A stretch of 35,983 nt of DNA, from the IMG/VR virus record IMGVR_UViG_3300044638_000476, positions 1 through 35,983 of that record; one strand, 5' to 3'. The position numbers were made by a program, and so were the translations under genes. Below are positions 6,533 to 12,443 of this stretch, in pieces. The DNA is from a virus. Numbering within the stretch: position 1 is the stretch's first letter; the number at the start of each line of letters is the position of its first letter. The notes below the pieces were generated by a model. That model did not search any database. It was not told where the DNA came from and saw only the letters and a program-made list of their open reading frames with translations.

Positions 6533-6847
6533 TCATTTCAGATCGTCCAAGTCCGACAAGTCTCTGGCTGTTGTGAGTACCGCTATGATTGCTTGCTCTG
6601 AACTATTGACAACATTGACATGGCCGCGCCAGTCTCTATGCCAGATCACTTGGTCTGGCGTGAGCTTCTGTTGCGACGGTGACTTGTTGCCGTCCTTCAC
6701 CTCCAACAATATGTTGAATCCCTTATAGCCGACGAGCAGGTCCGGGCATCCAGCGCCGACGCTATGCAGATGTTGAACGGAACAGCCGAGAGTCCGCAAT
6801 GCTTTGACGATCTCCTTCTGGTTGTCATCCACCTTTGCGGCTCTCAT
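6533..6847 (-). CDS. VRR-NUC type nuclease (Holliday-junction-resolvase-like fold)
   Basis: Encodes 104 residues of the VRR-NUC (PD-(D/E)xK) class. The visible core is GAGCPDLLVGYKG with the catalytic Asp at about 36, then NILLEVKDG giving the ExK pair (E49, K51), then SPSQQKLTPDQVIWHRDW with the conserved Gln and the usual W-H helix. Stand-alone phage VRR-NUC proteins are thought to cut branched or flap DNA during replication or packaging. An AAAGGA SD precedes the ATG at 6847. It lies in the operon with YqaJ and RecT, in line with a recombination role. Confidence 0.85.
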   Translation of the reverse strand: MRAAKVDDNQKEIVKALRTLGCSVQHLHSVGAGCPDLLVGYKGFNILLEVKDGNKSPSQQKLTPDQVIWHRDWRGHVNVVNSSEQAIIAVLTTARDLSDLDDLK

Positions 6848-7037
6848 TCCATTCCTTTCTTTTTATCAGCACATCATCTTTGACTGGATCGTACTTGTCA
6901 CATTCGTGGACGGTTCGGATCGGCATGAAGACAGCGCCTTTGCTATACAGGTCAGCTGCCATACATCTACCGAATCCGACTCGAACATGAGATGGATAGT
7001 CTCTCAGGTTAAAGTTCACACAGTGTAGGCAGAACAT
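6825..7037 (-). CDS. Small Cys-containing protein (MFCLHCVNFNLRDYP)
   Basis: Encodes 70 residues from the ATG at 7037, beginning MFCLHCVNFNLRDYP with a CxxC pair, followed by further Cys (GRCMAAD, HECDKYDP), which suggests a small metal-binding or redox-active fold. A longer frame reaching an ATG at 7133 would run through the neighbouring zinc-ribbon gene and is unlikely. A GGA at SD distance precedes the chosen start. The 3' end overlaps the VRR-NUC start by 23 bases. The function is unknown. Confidence 0.65.
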   Translation of the reverse strand: MFCLHCVNFNLRDYPSHVRVGFGRCMAADLYSKGAVFMPIRTVHECDKYDPVKDDVLIKRKEWNESRKGG

Positions 7038-7200
7038 TATTTTTTCCGTAGAAGCTAGGTGACTTGAGTTCGGCACAGGACAGGCAGACCCACCGCCTAG
7101 TCTTGCGGCATTGTTTCCAATAGCCCCCTTCAATCTCCCTTCGGCTGTTGCAGGCGCTGCACCACTTTAGGTTTTCTTCGGTCTTTACACTCTGGGTCAT
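7009..7200 (-). CDS. Small zinc-ribbon-like protein
   Basis: Encodes 63 residues from the ATG at 7200, which has an AGAGGA SD five bases upstream. Two CxxC knuckles (WCSACNSRREI at about 14-17, and VCLSCAELKS about 38-41) separated by about 20 residues suggest a treble-clef or zinc-ribbon fold; a further Cys sits between them. Such tiny zinc proteins in phage early regions often bind nucleic acid or host RNA polymerase, but nothing here identifies a partner. It overlaps both neighbours in other frames. Confidence 0.65.
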   Translation of the reverse strand: MTQSVKTEENLKWCSACNSRREIEGGYWKQCRKTRRWVCLSCAELKSPSFYGKNNVLPTLCEL

Positions 7201-7342
7201 TGCGTTCCTCTGGCTTTTGTTTTTGGGTAGACATGGCATCGGCATAGCCCCGCTTGTACTCGGCTATGTTTTTTTCTGACAGCGTGAGTGCGCCCCAAAA
7301 GATTGCTGCCGTTCCAATTAGAAGGACAAGTAAGTGAGTCAT
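7130..7342 (-). CDS. Small single-span membrane protein of the early operon
   Basis: Encodes 70 residues with an N-terminal membrane helix or signal anchor (MTHLLVLLIGTAAIFWGALTL) followed by a basic, Lys/Pro-rich soluble tail (KRGYADAMSTQKQKPEE). The start overlaps the HTH gene stop as ATGA with AAGG upstream. The last 71 bases overlap the zinc-ribbon gene in another frame. A small early membrane protein could act in takeover or exclusion, but this is not shown by sequence. Confidence 0.62.
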   Translation of the reverse strand: MTHLLVLLIGTAAIFWGALTLSEKNIAEYKRGYADAMSTQKQKPEERNDPECKDRRKPKVVQRLQQPKGD

Positions 7343-7557
7343 AAGAGTGCCTTAATATCTTTGATGGGTACTTCAAATGTCTCATGCACTTTTAGGATGA
7401 GGTTGGCGGTGACTGGTCTGCCTGACCGGAACTTGCTGACGGCAGATGGTCCGACCTCTAGCAGTTGCGCTAGTTGATAGTCACTTTTGATACCGAATCT
7501 TTCTATCAAAAAATCGAATAGGCGATGCGGCTTGTTGTTTGCTTTTGCTGTGTTCAT
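7339..7557 (-). CDS. Cro/XRE-like helix-turn-helix regulator
   Basis: Encodes 72 residues from the ATG at 7557 (82 from an ATG at 7587). It contains a recognisable Cro/C1-type HTH: FLIERFGIKSDYQLAQLLEVGPSAVSKFRSGR, where QLAQLLEV and PSAVSKFRSG form helices 2 and 3. This is a single DNA-binding domain without an added dimerisation or cleavage domain, as in Cro-like repressors. It probably binds a phage operator to down-regulate early transcription, but no site can be assigned. Neither candidate start has a strong SD. It overlaps the 3' end of the 7481-7708 gene by 77 bases or more. Confidence 0.8.
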   Translation of the reverse strand: MNTAKANNKPHRLFDFLIERFGIKSDYQLAQLLEVGPSAVSKFRSGRPVTANLILKVHETFEVPIKDIKALL

Positions 7558-7708
7558 GTTGGTATTCCGTCCATGTTTGTCTGACATTGGTTTCGATTGA
7601 CTTGCGCGGGATGAACCGAGTCGGGTCGGACTGATCCTGTTCGCAGATGTATTTCTTGCGATCCCGTAGATACTGCTTTGCTATTTCAAGTTTGACGTTG
7701 TGGTCCAT
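7481..7708 (-). CDS. Small basic hypothetical protein overlapping the HTH gene
   Basis: Encodes 75 residues (MDHNVKLEIAKQYLRDRKKYI...), very basic and hydrophilic. The ATG at 7708 has a strong AAGGAAG SD, and the frame fills the otherwise empty gap between the HTH gene and the RecT gene, so I accept it despite the out-of-frame overlap at its end. It also overlaps the RecT C-terminus by 23 bases. No family is recognised. A nucleic-acid-binding role would fit its charge. Confidence 0.6.
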   Translation of the reverse strand: MDHNVKLEIAKQYLRDRKKYICEQDQSDPTRFIPRKSIETNVRQTWTEYQHEHSKSKQQAASPIRFFDRKIRYQK

Positions 7709-8708
7709 GATCTTCCTTCACGTTGTCAGATTTGCCTTCCTCTTCCCGCATCTGGTGGCCTAGCCAAGCCAGTCTGGTCTGGTGGCCTTGCGTTAGCACC
7801 ACCTTGACTAGCGTGGGGGCTCGCTTGATCGTTGGATCGTTGGCCTCTCGCAGTTCACGCAGGGCTGTCATCCTTGCTCTGGGTGCTGCCCTGCCTGCAC
7901 CAGCGGTCTTGTCTGCCAGCGCGTTGTACTCTTTGAGCCACTCTTCCAATGACGATAGTTCCTGCGGGTCTTTGCGAGGTGTGTACAAAAGCCATCCACC
8001 CCCAGAAGTTTCTGGTTCCTCTGGTTCTGCGACGACTTCTACTACCTCTGCTTCAACGGTAACTGTACCATCGACCACTTCTACAGCGGCTTCCTGATAG
8101 GCAGGTTCTATTACTTCAGGCAAATCGATAGCATCCAATGGATTCTTAGGCGTGATGTCCTTGGCTTCTTGCTTGGCTTCTGCTGGGTAATCCTCTGCTT
8201 CCTCAGTAGTTATCAAACCTTTAAGTGCATCTGGGAAAGCATCGCGCAGGGCAAAACCTCTGGCTCTCATTTGCAACATTCTCTTTGGGTAGCTAGTCCA
8301 CGGCCCTTGCTTATTCCACAAGCCTGCCCTCTTTGCGTCTTCGACTGAGAACTTGGCTGTGACGGGTTTACGGCCTCGTCTGTGGGCGATACAAACCGCG
8401 ATAGGGTTCGGTGTACCTTCGCCCTCAAAGAATTCCTCTACGCCCTCACAGGCTGGGTGTGCCTGCACCAGTGCCATTGCTGCGTCACCGTAGACGGATG
8501 GCTTGCCATTGATGACGCTGATATTTTGCAGTGCCTGCATGGGTGCTAGTCCAATCTCGTTGCCCCATTGGATAGCCACCAGTATGTCCAGTGGCTTGCC
8601 TGCATAGGCTTTGGGTACTAGGTTGGATGCTGCTAGTTCGCCTGCGAAGGTCTTAGCTTCTGAAAAGGTTGTCGGCAGGAAGCCGTTTCTTACTGTCAAG
8701 TTGCTCAT
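7686..8708 (-). CDS. recT: RecT-family single-strand annealing protein
   Basis: Encodes 340 residues. The N-terminal two thirds match the RecT core: FSEAKTFAGELAASNLVPKAYAGKPLDILVAIQWGNEIGLAPMQALQNISVINGKPSVYGDAAMALV..., then MLQMRARGFALRDAFPDALKGLITTEEAED near residues 145-172. The remaining part is acidic then basic, of low complexity, and ends with a Lys/Gln-rich tail. RecT proteins anneal complementary single strands after 5' resection; the matching exonuclease is the YqaJ-type protein two genes upstream. A GAGGA SD precedes the start, which overlaps the upstream stop by ATGA. Confidence 0.9.
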   Translation of the reverse strand: MSNLTVRNGFLPTTFSEAKTFAGELAASNLVPKAYAGKPLDILVAIQWGNEIGLAPMQALQNISVINGKPSVYGDAAMALVQAHPACEGVEEFFEGEGTPNPIAVCIAHRRGRKPVTAKFSVEDAKRAGLWNKQGPWTSYPKRMLQMRARGFALRDAFPDALKGLITTEEAEDYPAEAKQEAKDITPKNPLDAIDLPEVIEPAYQEAAVEVVDGTVTVEAEVVEVVAEPEEPETSGGGWLLYTPRKDPQELSSLEEWLKEYNALADKTAGAGRAAPRARMTALRELREANDPTIKRAPTLVKVVLTQGHQTRLAWLGHQMREEEGKSDNVKEDHGPQRQT

Positions 8709-8917
8709 TTTGTCCTCGCTTTCATCATTGCATCGGCTATTTCATAGGCCATTTCAGACCAAAACCCAGCCAGATTCTTTTGTGGATAGTCTTTTGGGGC
8801 TTCTTGAAAAGCATCGGGAATCATCCCTTGCAAGGCCGCTGCCGCAAAGTAATCGCGCAAGTCCATGCCCTCGTGATCGTCAAACGTATTCACTGCTTTG
8901 AGCGGAAACGCTTTCAT
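8705..8917 (-). CDS. Small acidic protein between RecT and YqaJ genes
   Basis: Encodes 70 residues (MKAFPLKAVNTFDDHEGMDLRDYFAAAALQGM...). The GMDLRDYFAAAALQG segment followed by YEIADAMMKAR is a pattern very common in small phage and prophage proteins located beside recombination genes; its function is unknown. A clear AAGGAG SD precedes the ATG. Both ends overlap neighbours by ATGA, giving a tight translational chain exonuclease, this protein, annealing protein. Confidence 0.82.
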   Translation of the reverse strand: MKAFPLKAVNTFDDHEGMDLRDYFAAAALQGMIPDAFQEAPKDYPQKNLAGFWSEMAYEIADAMMKARTK

Positions 8918-9870
8918 TGTTTTTTCTCCTTAATGGTTAGAGATGATTGCCGAATTGAGTACGCTTCTTTGGCTGGGATGACTCGCTCGGCTGCTGCTTT
9001 GTAGTGGCGCATAGGCCAGCTTACTTGGTACTTCCCGATCTCAGCTTTGGTGGCTGTTTGCATTGCTTCTTTGATACGTTTCTCTCTGTCATCTATGATG
9101 TCTTCGCATTGCTTGATGTCCTGCTTTGCTTCGTAGATGTCTCGCGCCCACTGTTCGAACTCGCCTGCTAGGTGGACTGTGACATCTTCGGCAGTCCCCC
9201 ATGTTCTGTTGGCATCGTCACTGTTGACAGGTGGATAGTATTCAATATGCCTATCTGCTTTCCAGATGTCAAGTCTACGTTGGAAATCGAGCGTGGCTTT
9301 TTCGATAGCTCGGAGGGTGTTTTCGTGTGGTTTGAACAGGAAGATGCGTAGTTCTGTGCCGCGATATAAGACCGCCAAGGCACCCCATTTAGCGCGAGTG
9401 ATATCCATCTGTGCCTGTAGCTGAATCGGACCTCTGTAGAGGGCTGGTGAATGCTCAGGGGAAACAGCAGTTAGTTTCGCTTCCAAGACTCCGCGCCCTT
9501 CTAGTGTGATGGTATCGGAGTCCATGACCATGATTCCGAGATCGGGGTTATTCTGCACAATTACCCCGTTGCCTTCGGCGGTAGCATCAAGGCTACAGGC
9601 AAGCGGCAGCAGTGGATGAAAGCAGGGTTCAGGGTATTCAGTTATCAAATTTGATAGACCTAGCCGGACTGCCGCCATTTCTAGTATCGGTTTTTCGAAT
9701 CTGTTCCCCCATTCCATTGCTTCATTGGTAATGTTTGGCGGTTCTTTGCCGCCGAGTGCGTCAATGGCAGAACTCAGTTCGTCATTAGGACTGCGGTATT
9801 TGCTGTAGCCCATGATTGAGGGCAAACGAGAAGCGGACAGCATCGTGTTGGGTGTAACTTTTCCGACCAT
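8914..9870 (-). CDS. YqaJ-type viral recombinase (5'-3' exonuclease)
   Basis: Encodes 318 residues from the ATG at 9870, chosen because AAGGGG lies at SD distance (an upstream ATG at 9921 overlaps the neighbour). The YqaJ/lambda-exonuclease fold is visible: SASRLPSIMGYSKY near the start, the conserved MEWGNRFEKPI, SLDAT with Asp about 95, and GVLEAKLT with the E-x-K pair at about 130-132, followed by P-IQLQAQMDIT. The C-terminal third is helical. It would resect double-stranded ends to give 3' single strands for the RecT protein, in phage recombination, replication or concatemer formation. Confidence 0.88.
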   Translation of the reverse strand: MVGKVTPNTMLSASRLPSIMGYSKYRSPNDELSSAIDALGGKEPPNITNEAMEWGNRFEKPILEMAAVRLGLSNLITEYPEPCFHPLLPLACSLDATAEGNGVIVQNNPDLGIMVMDSDTITLEGRGVLEAKLTAVSPEHSPALYRGPIQLQAQMDITRAKWGALAVLYRGTELRIFLFKPHENTLRAIEKATLDFQRRLDIWKADRHIEYYPPVNSDDANRTWGTAEDVTVHLAGEFEQWARDIYEAKQDIKQCEDIIDDREKRIKEAMQTATKAEIGKYQVSWPMRHYKAAAERVIPAKEAYSIRQSSLTIKEKKQ

Positions 9871-9883
9871 GATAGACCCCTTA

Positions 9884-10075
9884 TTAAAATGGAAAGATGA
9901 CTCGTTCGATGATGCGTTCAATCATTGAGTGATTGATTGAGTATCCTTGTTGCTGTGATAAGTGCAATAAATGCAGCACTTGGTAGGCATCGGATTCTGT
10001 CAGGTCTTGGTTAATTTCTTGGATGACTGACAGCGATACAGGGATAGATGGTTGCTTGGCTAGGCAGACTGGCAT
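9884..10075 (-). CDS. Small helical hypothetical protein
   Basis: Encodes 63 residues (MPVCLAKQPSIPVSLSVIQEINQ...), mainly helical with Gln, Ser and His, no membrane segment. An AAAGGAAG SD precedes the ATG. It is the first gene after the intrinsic terminator at 10104-10128, and its leader shares the AAACC..AAAGGAA motif of three upstream genes. No known family is recognised. Confidence 0.68.
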   Translation of the reverse strand: MPVCLAKQPSIPVSLSVIQEINQDLTESDAYQVLHLLHLSQQQGYSINHSMIERIIERVIFPF

Positions 10076-10103
10076 GATGGCTTCCTTTCGGTTTATAGGG
10101 CTT

Positions 10104-10128
10104 TAAAAAAGCCGGAAAGGTTCCGGCT
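10104..10128 (-). terminator. Intrinsic terminator inside the leftward operon
   Basis: On the minus strand an 8-bp perfect stem (AGCCGGAA / TTCCGGCT, plus-strand 10110-10117 and 10121-10128) with a 3-base loop is followed by six T residues (10110-10105). It would stop leftward transcripts after the 26-residue peptide gene and before the 10075 gene. A second hairpin (GGCTTT/AAAGCC, 10099-10104 with 10108-10113) overlaps the terminator's downstream arm. Confidence 0.8.
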
Positions 10129-10163
10129 TAGTACTGCAAAGAAAACGGCTTGTAGGGCCTGTA

Positions 10164-10244
10164 TTAGAACGAGAGCAATACAAAGAGAAAAGCCCACATT
10201 ATCAGGAAAGCAATTAGGCCACCGATCATTTCGAGGATGTTCAT
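10164..10244 (-). CDS. 26-residue hydrophobic membrane peptide
   Basis: A small frame, ATG at 10244 to TAA at 10164, encoding MNILEMIGGLIAFLIMWAFL followed by FVLLSF: a single membrane helix with almost no soluble part. An AAGGGG SD lies five bases upstream, and the start overlaps the preceding gene's stop as ATGA. These two features support translation despite the size. Its function is unknown; tiny phage membrane peptides can modulate host membrane proteins or lysis. It is the last gene before the terminator at 10104-10128. Confidence 0.6.
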   Translation of the reverse strand: MNILEMIGGLIAFLIMWAFLFVLLSF

Positions 10245-10447
10245 TTGACCCCTTTTATCAATCCGTTTTCCATGATGACATTGGCAAAGAATTCTCTCCC
10301 TTGGCCGGTAATGTGCGGTCTATTGGCACCCGTTAACATCCCATCGGGCTTGTATTCGGGTCCAAACATCGATGTCTCGATGTACTTTAAAGGCTTGCCG
10401 ATGGAAGCTTTGAGTTCTTTTTTGGATGGGTAATTGAAGATAATCAT
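10241..10447 (-). CDS. Conserved phage hypothetical protein (MIIFNYPSKKELK family)
   Basis: Encodes 68 residues starting MIIFNYPSKKELKASIGKPL and containing YIETSMFGPEYKPDG and ANRPHITG...REFFANV. This is a well-spread small phage protein of unknown function, recalled from cyanophages and pelagiphages. An AAAGGAAAA SD precedes the start within the shared AAACCTGAAAGGAAA leader. It is compact with mixed alpha/beta character and no membrane segment. It lies next to the GP88-family gene. Confidence 0.78.
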   Translation of the reverse strand: MIIFNYPSKKELKASIGKPLKYIETSMFGPEYKPDGMLTGANRPHITGQGREFFANVIMENGLIKGVK

Positions 10448-10467
10448 TTTGCATTTTCCTTTCAGGT

Positions 10468-11112
10468 TTAGGCAGCTAGCTTGATTGAGATAACTTTGTG
10501 CATTTTCTTGCCATGCGCAGGGTAGGCAATGACTTTTACCTTTTTGTCATAACAGGCTCGGCATCCGTTACACTTTCCCTCGTTTTCATAAGCTTGGCAA
10601 AGTGTCATCCCCTTCTTGACATCTTCGGGTGTCGGAATAATCACTGAGCCGTGCAAGCTTTTTGTGTACTCACCTGTCACGCTGTCGGATGAAAAGCGAA
10701 CGGAAACATTCTTCAATGCTTGCATTTCCGACAATACTTGTCTGAACTTCGGGAACTTGTACATCCGGGTCGGTAGCCAATGTTGGCACCAAGGTGTCCG
10801 TTTCATAACCTCTAGGATTTTCTCGGCAAGGGCTAGGGTGTACATATCACCCGAATCAAACCAGCGGAAAAACCTATCTTTGGATAGCTCGGCAACCATG
10901 TCATCCGACCATGTCATCCGTTTCCAATCCTCTTTATTGTGTAGCCTTGGAGCCTTTACATTGGCAAAGCGATAATTGCCTGTCGTTGCATAGCAACCCT
11001 TGCAAGCATCGACGAGTTCACCCGGAGCGGCAACAGAGCCGGGACAGGTATCAATGGCCTGTAAAGACCAAGAGCGGATGCCGTCAAGCTTTGAAGTTAC
11101 TGAGATTTTCAT
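10468..11112 (-). CDS. GP88-family protein
   Basis: Encodes 214 residues resembling the phage 'gene product 88' family. Landmarks are a TCPGS segment, CKGCYA near residue 37-42, RFFRWFDSGDMYTLALAEKILEVMKRTPWCQHWLPTRMYKFPKF in the middle, VRFSSDS at about 137, and a C-terminal Cys cluster (KCNGCRACYDK). The conserved Cys pairs suggest a bound metal or Fe-S centre; the biochemical role is not established. The gene has the AAACCTAAAAGGAAACGAC leader seen also before the 11376 gene. Its early position suggests a role in nucleic-acid metabolism or takeover. Confidence 0.8.
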   Translation of the reverse strand: MKISVTSKLDGIRSWSLQAIDTCPGSVAAPGELVDACKGCYATTGNYRFANVKAPRLHNKEDWKRMTWSDDMVAELSKDRFFRWFDSGDMYTLALAEKILEVMKRTPWCQHWLPTRMYKFPKFRQVLSEMQALKNVSVRFSSDSVTGEYTKSLHGSVIIPTPEDVKKGMTLCQAYENEGKCNGCRACYDKKVKVIAYPAHGKKMHKVISIKLAA

Positions 11113-11114
11113 GA

Positions 11115-11133
11115 TGTCGTTTCCTTTTAGGTT
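11115..11133 (-). repeat. 19-bp leader repeat, copy 2
   Basis: Identical to 11377-11395. It contains the AAAAGGAA Shine-Dalgarno of the GP88-family gene. Conservation extends beyond the ribosome binding site on both sides, so it is more than a chance SD match. Confidence 0.8.
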
Positions 11134-11139
11134 TAGACA

Positions 11140-11153
11140 GCCCCCGAAGGGGC
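11140..11153 (-). other. UUCG-type intergenic hairpin
   Basis: On the minus strand GCCCC-TTCG-GGGGC forms a five-bp G:C stem with a UUCG tetraloop between the 11161-11376 gene and the GP88-family gene. There is no T tract after it, so it is not a canonical terminator. It could protect or set an mRNA end. Confidence 0.5.
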
Positions 11154-11160
11154 GGGTTGA

Positions 11161-11376
11161 TTAGTGGTTGGCTAGGTGTCTGAAGTTATAGCTGATTGAT
11201 TCACGCTTGCACCAAGCGACGATCTCTGCGCGTTCTTTGAGGTTGTCCGTTTCGTTAGCAATGACACGCAAGGCACTAAAAACAATTTCCTGCCTTGGCT
11301 CTAGCCAATGAATGACAGCGTAGCCATTGTCGCGAATGAATCGACGCGCTGCTTTGTATTCTTTGCGAGTAATCAT
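11161..11376 (-). CDS. First gene of the leftward operon, small hypothetical protein
   Basis: Encodes 71 residues (MITRKEYKAARRFIRDNGYAVIHWLEPRQEIVF...), basic and mixed alpha/beta, with a C-terminal LKERAEIVAWCKRESISYNF segment. The KEYKAARRFIRDNGY opening is a motif I associate with small early phage proteins of unknown function. AAAAGGAAACGACA precedes the ATG, in a 19-base leader identical to that of the GP88 gene. It would be the first protein made from the leftward promoter. Confidence 0.68.
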   Translation of the reverse strand: MITRKEYKAARRFIRDNGYAVIHWLEPRQEIVFSALRVIANETDNLKERAEIVAWCKRESISYNFRHLANH

Positions 11377-11395
11377 TGTCGTTTCCTTTTAGGTT
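11377..11395 (-). repeat. 19-bp leader repeat, copy 1
   Basis: TGTCGTTTCCTTTTAGGTT on the plus strand (minus: AACCTAAAAGGAAACGACA) directly precedes the ATG at 11376. An identical 19-mer is at 11115-11133 before the gene at 11112. Related AAACC(T/G)..AAAGGAA versions precede the genes at 10447 and 10075. It includes the ribosome binding site. Confidence 0.8.
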
Positions 11396-11466
11396 GTTGA
11401 CGTTTTGATAATCAGGCATTGCCCTTAGGCAGAATATTAGACTAGTTTCCGTTTGCCATGATTGAT

Positions 11467-11475
11467 TGTTACTAT
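11467..11475 (+). promoter_or_regulatory. Candidate extended -10 promoter for the RHH gene
   Basis: TG-T-TACTAT has an extended -10 arrangement (TGn plus a 4/6 -10 hexamer at 11470-11475). A start near 11482 would leave a leader of about 25 bases before the ATG at 11507. No good -35 is visible. The element overlaps the left arm of the inverted repeat at 11471-11498. Confidence 0.4.
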
Positions 11476-11498
11476 CGGAAAATGCCATTTGTGATAGT
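11471..11498. promoter_or_regulatory. Inverted repeat, candidate RHH operator
   Basis: ACTATCggAAA (11471-11481) and TTTgtGATAGT (11488-11498) form an inverted repeat of 11-base arms with nine matches, separated by six bases. It lies eight bases before the RHH gene start and overlaps the candidate -10. CopG/Arc-type repressors bind such sites and repress their own promoters. Confidence 0.55.
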
Positions 11499-11506
11499 CT
11501 GCGTCA

Positions 11507-11689
11507 ATGGCACATAAGGCTACTCTATTGAGGTTGCGTCCCGAAGTTAGGGAAATGCTTGACAAGCTTGCGGAGGATCAACGCAGGTCAAGGGTGAGCA
11601 TTGTGGAAGCGGCTGTCAGGGAATATTACCGCAGCAGAGAGAGTACAGAAGATAAACTTAGCAGGATGATAACTAATGCAAAGCTTTGA
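11507..11689 (+). CDS. Ribbon-helix-helix (CopG/Arc-like) regulator
   Basis: Encodes 60 residues. The N-terminal strand KATLLRLRPEVREMLDKLAEDQRRSRVSIVEAAVREYYRSR is the ribbon-helix-helix pattern: a beta strand with alternating residues, then two helices joined by the RSRVS turn. RHH proteins bind DNA as dimers through the strand. It is the first gene of the rightward early unit, divergent from the leftward operon, with an inverted repeat over its promoter. It likely autoregulates and may also control the leftward promoter. No strong SD precedes the ATG. The stop region overlaps the next gene by 14 bases. Confidence 0.82.
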   Translation: MAHKATLLRLRPEVREMLDKLAEDQRRSRVSIVEAAVREYYRSRESTEDKLSRMITNAKL

Positions 11690-12443
11690 GATACCCGAAG
11701 CCCCGAGGATCAGGGAAGCGAAGCCGATTGATCGGAGGCAGTATTCAGTCATCCCGATCAGGGCAGCGAGTGACAAGCGGCTGAGAGCGACAGCATGGCG
11801 CGTATTAGTTAGCGTATGCAGTTATGCGAACAGGGCAGGGCTTTGTTGGCCGGGATATGAAAACCTAGCCGCAACCCACGGAGTAACTCGGCAGGCAGTA
11901 GGCAGGCAGATCAAGAAGCTTATCGCTTACGGCTATTTGCAAAAGGTTAAGAATCACTCATGGGGAAGAACCGCGCAAATACTCCGGGTTATCTATGACG
12001 AAACATTGTCTGATAGGCAATTGCTTGAGCGGATACCGTTCGAAGAGAAGCCGCCGGGACATCAGTGGAAAGTGTTAAAAGATGCGAAGGAAGAATTTAA
12101 CAATCACGAACAAATGGGGACACACCACGAGGTTGCGATAACGGCAAAGGAACAGGGTGAGGATGAACTAGGTTTGGATGAACTGTTGTCAATGTGGAAG
12201 TCTGCTTGTAACCAAGCCAACATTGCCAGAATCATAACTCCAGAAGATAGGCAGGCTGCTGCGTCCCTTGTTACGTATGCAGTCAGCAAGGCCTCATTCG
12301 AACGTGTGCTTGCCGAAGTCTTCGAAGCATGGCGGCTGCATCGTCGCGAACCTCCGCATCGACTCGCATGGTTCGTGCAACGCCTGCGACACGCACCCAC
12401 CCTTGCCCCCTCCCCTATCGCCCCTACCGATGTGGGGACCTAG
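11676..12443 (+). CDS. Helix-turn-helix replication-initiation-like protein
   Basis: Encodes 255 residues. Residues about 20-110 contain a winged-HTH like that of phage replication proteins (PF13730 type): YSVIPIRAASDKRLRATAWRVLVSVCSYANRAGLCWPGYENLAATHGVTRQAVGRQIKKLIAYGYL. The C-terminal part has a DELGLDELLSMWKSACNQA segment and ends in a basic, Pro-rich tail. Together with the SSB-like gene downstream and the absence of a phage polymerase, it probably marks the origin and recruits host replication. A DnaD/RepA-like role is inferred. It overlaps the RHH gene by 14 bases. Confidence 0.75.
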   Translation: MQSFEIPEAPRIREAKPIDRRQYSVIPIRAASDKRLRATAWRVLVSVCSYANRAGLCWPGYENLAATHGVTRQAVGRQIKKLIAYGYLQKVKNHSWGRTAQILRVIYDETLSDRQLLERIPFEEKPPGHQWKVLKDAKEEFNNHEQMGTHHEVAITAKEQGEDELGLDELLSMWKSACNQANIARIITPEDRQAAASLVTYAVSKASFERVLAEVFEAWRLHRREPPHRLAWFVQRLRHAPTLAPSPIAPTDVGT

